Of a stretch of 64,000 nucleotides of DNA, positions 61,052 to 64,000 are shown in pieces. Source of the DNA: Syncephalis fuscata. Taxonomy: Eukaryota; Zoopagomycota; Zoopagomycetes; Zoopagales; Piptocephalidaceae. The stretch spans positions 364,079-428,078 of the forward strand of contig JAHLTZ010000025.1 in assembly GCA_025786725.1 (NCBI GenBank), written 5' to 3'. Numbering within the stretch: position 1 is the stretch's first letter; the number at the start of each line of letters is the position of its first letter. Made by a program: the position numbers and the translations under genes. The notes beneath the pieces are model-generated. The model saw nothing but the letters and a program-made list of their open reading frames with translations. It was not told the origin of the DNA and made no database searches.

Positions 61052-63518
61052 GGCCAGGTTGCCGCTAATACTCCGATACCACCCGGATTTGAGCAGTCTA
61101 CACTCATTCAAGGTCGCGCTAGCTCCGGTTTAATTACAGTAGCACCCACAATCAATGGTGTTCCAGCCCATGTATTAATCGATTCTGGTGCATCCACCAA
61201 CTTTATGGATATTGAATTTGCCAAGAGGGCTCAAGTACATGTTACGAAACAAGCAAATTCAACCAATGTAAAGTTGGGAAATGGTATGGAGTGCGGTGTA
61301 TCTGGTACTGCTAATAAAGTGCCTATTATTTTCAATTATCTGAAAGAACAAATTGATTTTACTATTATGAAATTGGGCAACTATAATGCAGTGCTAGGTA
61401 TGCCATGGTTAAGAAAACATGAAGCGCAAGTAGATTGGAAGACCGGTGTTATTAATTCTAATTGTAATTCAGCACCCAAAAGTACATTAGAAATTATCGA
61501 CAAAATTCAGCCTTCATTCATGTCAATAGAAGAAGTCGAGCAAACAGAAGCCAATGATATGATTTTATTAGCGATGATAAAAGAAAACAAAGAAAAAAAT
61601 GATACATCGTTAAATGGCCGTTACGCGCGATTGTTGGGTGAATTTGCCGATGTTGGACCAGAAGAATTACCACCTGGTTTACCACCAAAAAGAGACATTG
61701 ATATATGTATCAATTTGGTGCCACATCAGCAGTCACCATTTCGGCCTACATACCATCTGGCAAAGAAAGAGTTAGACGAGTTGAAGAAACAGATCGATGA
61801 TTTGTTAGAAAAAGGCTTTATTAGGCCTAGTACATCACCATTTGGTGCACCTGTACTATTTGTGCGGAAGAAAGGAGGTGATTTACGTATGTGTGTGGAT
61901 TACAGAATGTTAAACGCACAAACAATTCGTGATCGTTATGCGTTGCCACTGATCGATGAATTATTCGATCAGTTACATGGGGCGAAAGTATTCTCAAAAA
62001 TAGATTTGAGAAGTGGATATCATCAAATAAGAGTAAATGAAGATGATATTCACAAAACAGCGTTTAGAACGCGCTATGGGCATTATGAGTGGACGGTGAT
62101 GGGATTTGGATTGACTAATGCACCGTCAGTATTTATGCGATTAATGCATAATGTATTTCATAAATTACTAGACAAGTGTGTAGTGGTATTTTTGGATGAT
62201 ATTTTAATATTTAGTAAAAATCATACCGAACATGAGTGGCACTTACGGCAAGTGCTACAATTACTAAGAGAAAACAAATTATATGCCAAATTAAGCAAAT
62301 GTGAATTTGGTAAAGATGAGGTGGAATTTTTGGGACATATTGTTAGTGGCGATGGTATAAGACCACTACACGATAAAGTAATGGCTATTGCAAATTGGCC
62401 TATACCAAACAATCTGAAAGAACTGCGCTCTTTCCTCGGACTAACTGGCTATTATAGACGGTTTATTCGTGGATATGCTGATACTGCACGGCATTTAAGT
62501 CAATTGACTAAGAATGATGAGCCATTCACATGGGGAGATAATCAAAATACAGCATTTGACACACTACGTAATGCGATAGTTACAGCACCGGTATTGGCTA
62601 TACCAAATGTTAATGCGCCATTTATCGTTACTACGGATGCATCGGATTATGCAATTGGTGCAGTATTATCACAAATAACTGATAATAATGAACATCCTGT
62701 TGCATTTATGTCACGTATATTACAGGCAGCCGAAAAGAATTATGCTACATACGATAAAGAAATGTTAGCTATTCTAGAAGCTACTAAGTTATGGCGCCCA
62801 TATCTTAGTTATGGCCATTTCGTAATATATACTGACCATGCACCGCTTACGCGCCTGTTTAAGCAAAAGGAAATGTCATCACGCCAACGCGTTGGATTGA
62901 GCAGTTGCATCAATATGATTTTGATATCATATATAAGCCAGGCTGTGCTAATGTTGTAGCCGATGCATTATCACGACGTACATCGCCTAGTTATAACGCT
63001 ATAAATGCTACAAACTCTCTTTATTCCAACAGCGTGTTTTAGCTGGTTACGATCATGATGAACACTTTACAGGTGTAAAGAATGTTCTTATGGGAGGAAG
63101 GGCTGCAGGCAATGCTGCGGCAGTTAAAATTTCGCGACATTTTCGGCTTGATGATCATGGATTAATGTACGAGTTAAAAGACATTGAACCACGATTATGC
63201 ATACCAAATTACGATAATCTATATTTGGATATACTTAATGATCATCACGATGCAGCTGCTCACTTCGGCGAAGAAAAGACTATTGCAGCAATTAAGCGTA
63301 AATATTATTGGCCTGGATTGTCCAACATGACAAAGCGTTATATTAGGTCATGTGAAGTGTGCCAACGCACTAAACACTCCCAGCAGTTACCTGGTGGACT
63401 ATTGCAACCACTTCAAATTCCGGAAGGACGTTGGCGCGATATTGCAATGGATTTTATAGTGCAATTGCCACGTACTAGTAGTGGTTATGATGCTATTTTT
63501 GTTGTAGTCGACCGCTTT
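61014..63518 (+). pseudogene. pol: retrotransposon Pol, frame-broken and truncated
   Basis: Read in the -1 frame after the frameshift site. The aspartic protease motif is LIDSGAS (near 61170). Reverse transcriptase blocks include [13 protein letters not shown] and the active-site box FLDDILIF. RNase H carries [13 protein letters not shown]. The integrase zinc domain is H-x-x-x-H...C-x-x-C (about 63240-63370), and the first part of the catalytic core ends at VVVDRF. Frame 1 stops at 62957-62959 after a one-base loss near 62888. A second break lies near 63010-63030 (stop 63038-63040). The integrase is then cut by the second LTR at 63519. Domains are well conserved otherwise, so inactivation is recent. 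Confidence 0.9.
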
Positions 63519-63863
63519 TGTAACAAAAATTCTCCCTCATTTATTATTACCATTTTTAGACATTATGATCGGTGTTTAAACACACCGATCATCACACATG
63601 GTCCACGATGAAGTTAACACTCCGCCACCGCGTATTGTTTTATCTTTATCTTTTATCTTTATCTTTTATTTCTTTTATTTTTATTTTATTTTCTTTTATT
63701 GTTCTACTTAGATATTCCATATACCAATAGAACAATATAAATACGCGTATGATTATGACCACAAATAAAGACATTAGTTCACTTTCAATATTCATTTTTA
63801 TTTTATACATTATTGTATTGTGACTCGTAGTAACCGCAACAGTTCGCTGTATCTACGGTTACA
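63519..63863 (+). repeat. 5' LTR of retrotransposon 2 (345 bp)
   Basis: Begins TGTAAC and ends GTTACA as in element 1, but the body is different. A strong hairpin ATGATCGGTGT/ACACCGATCAT lies near 63570-63597, TATAAATA near 63738 and AATAAAG near 63764. Confidence 0.8.
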
Positions 63864-63865
63864 TA

Positions 63866-63881
63866 TGGTAGCAACGGGTAG
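63866..63881 (+). promoter_or_regulatory. primer-binding site of retrotransposon 2
   Basis: TGGTAGCAACGGGTAG, two bases after the LTR; identical to the site at 59695. Confidence 0.75.
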
Positions 63882-64000
63882 TTTAAACCTATCCACCTCG
63901 TTGCCTTGACTTACAGTGATATGAACCAACGACGTGGTGCGAAATACTTCGACCACGAAACAAGCCCGTCAATCTTTCGCCGACGAACTCATCCAAGATC

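Larger units (their letters stand above)
59525..63518 (+). mobile_element. Ty3/gypsy-type LTR retrotransposon, disrupted
   Basis: 5' LTR, primer site, tandem-array leader, gag with zinc knuckle, then protease, reverse transcriptase, RNase H and the first part of integrase. The RT-RNaseH-integrase order places it in the Ty3/gypsy group. Pol carries two frame breaks, and the integrase core is cut by a second element at 63519, so this copy cannot be autonomous. It inserted into the right end of repeat unit A copy 2; copy 1 shows the uninterrupted sequence. The 3' LTR is outside the window. Confidence 0.92.
63519..64000 (+). mobile_element. second LTR retrotransposon, 5' end only
   Basis: Inserted in the integrase of element 1, same orientation. 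Its LTR, primer site and start of internal region are visible; the rest is beyond the window. An ATG at 63921 opens a frame to the edge, and another frame is also open, so the gag start is undecided. Confidence 0.8.

Overview
The window is nuclear DNA of an AT-rich eukaryote, most probably a fungus. Genes are split by short introns (mostly 40-60 nt, GTAAGT-type donors, TAG/CAG acceptors). The gene set includes a mitochondrial ATP synthase subunit e, COX12/COX6B, MED8, MON2, taxilin, a kinesin-6, an Alr/Mnr2-type CorA channel, a secreted GH17 glucanase and a secreted subtilase relative. The set and the intron-rich structure fit an early-diverging fungal lineage better than a yeast, but I cannot place it more precisely. 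No tRNA, rRNA or CRISPR array was found.

Layout. 1-41.7 kb is the gene-bearing half: a 7TM protein (-, 1.1-2.1 kb), a serine carboxypeptidase (+, 4.4-6.6), ATP synthase subunit e (+, 7.2-7.8), a kinesin-6 (-, 8.7-13.4), taxilin (-, 15.3-17.3), protein phosphatase inhibitor 2 (-, 18.2-19.0), a second 7TM protein (+, 19.4-20.3), MED8 (-, 20.4-21.2), MON2 (+, 23.6-29.7), COX12 (-, 30.0-30.5), a GH17 glucanase (+, 31.5-32.4), a decayed unknown gene (+, 33.7-34.9), a CorA channel with an apparent single-base frameshift (+, 36.3-38.4) and a subtilisin-fold protein lacking its catalytic histidine (-, 39.8-41.7). Most gene models below were assembled exon by exon, and the reading phase was checked across every junction.

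From 41.7 kb onward I see no intact cellular gene. 41.7-50.1 kb is an AT-rich repeat graveyard with foldback elements, a MITE-like family with long terminal inverted repeats (copies 38.7-39.4 and 49.3-50.1, many solo ends) and older dispersed repeats. 50.1-59.5 kb is a large direct duplication of a ~3.1 kb composite unit. Each unit carries a 24-bp perfect palindrome, tandem hairpin units, a CACCAG-type minisatellite enclosed by two nested perfect inverted repeats (32 and 24 bp), and a run of four hairpins. Between the two copies sit two 849-bp tandem units. The right-hand copy is interrupted by a Ty3/gypsy-type LTR retrotransposon (59.5 kb onward). That element has a 15-unit tandem array in its leader, a gag with a zinc knuckle, and a textbook -1 frameshift signal (GGGAAAC, 7-nt spacer, stem-loop) leading to a pol with two frame breaks. 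Its integrase is split by the 5' LTR of a second retroelement that runs off the window.

How the genes work together: they are unrelated housekeeping functions (respiration, Golgi traffic, transcription, cytokinesis/spindle, phosphatase control) rather than an operon or cluster. The most unusual material is the composite repeat unit with nested inverted repeats, the catalytically altered subtilase and the retroelement frameshift signal.
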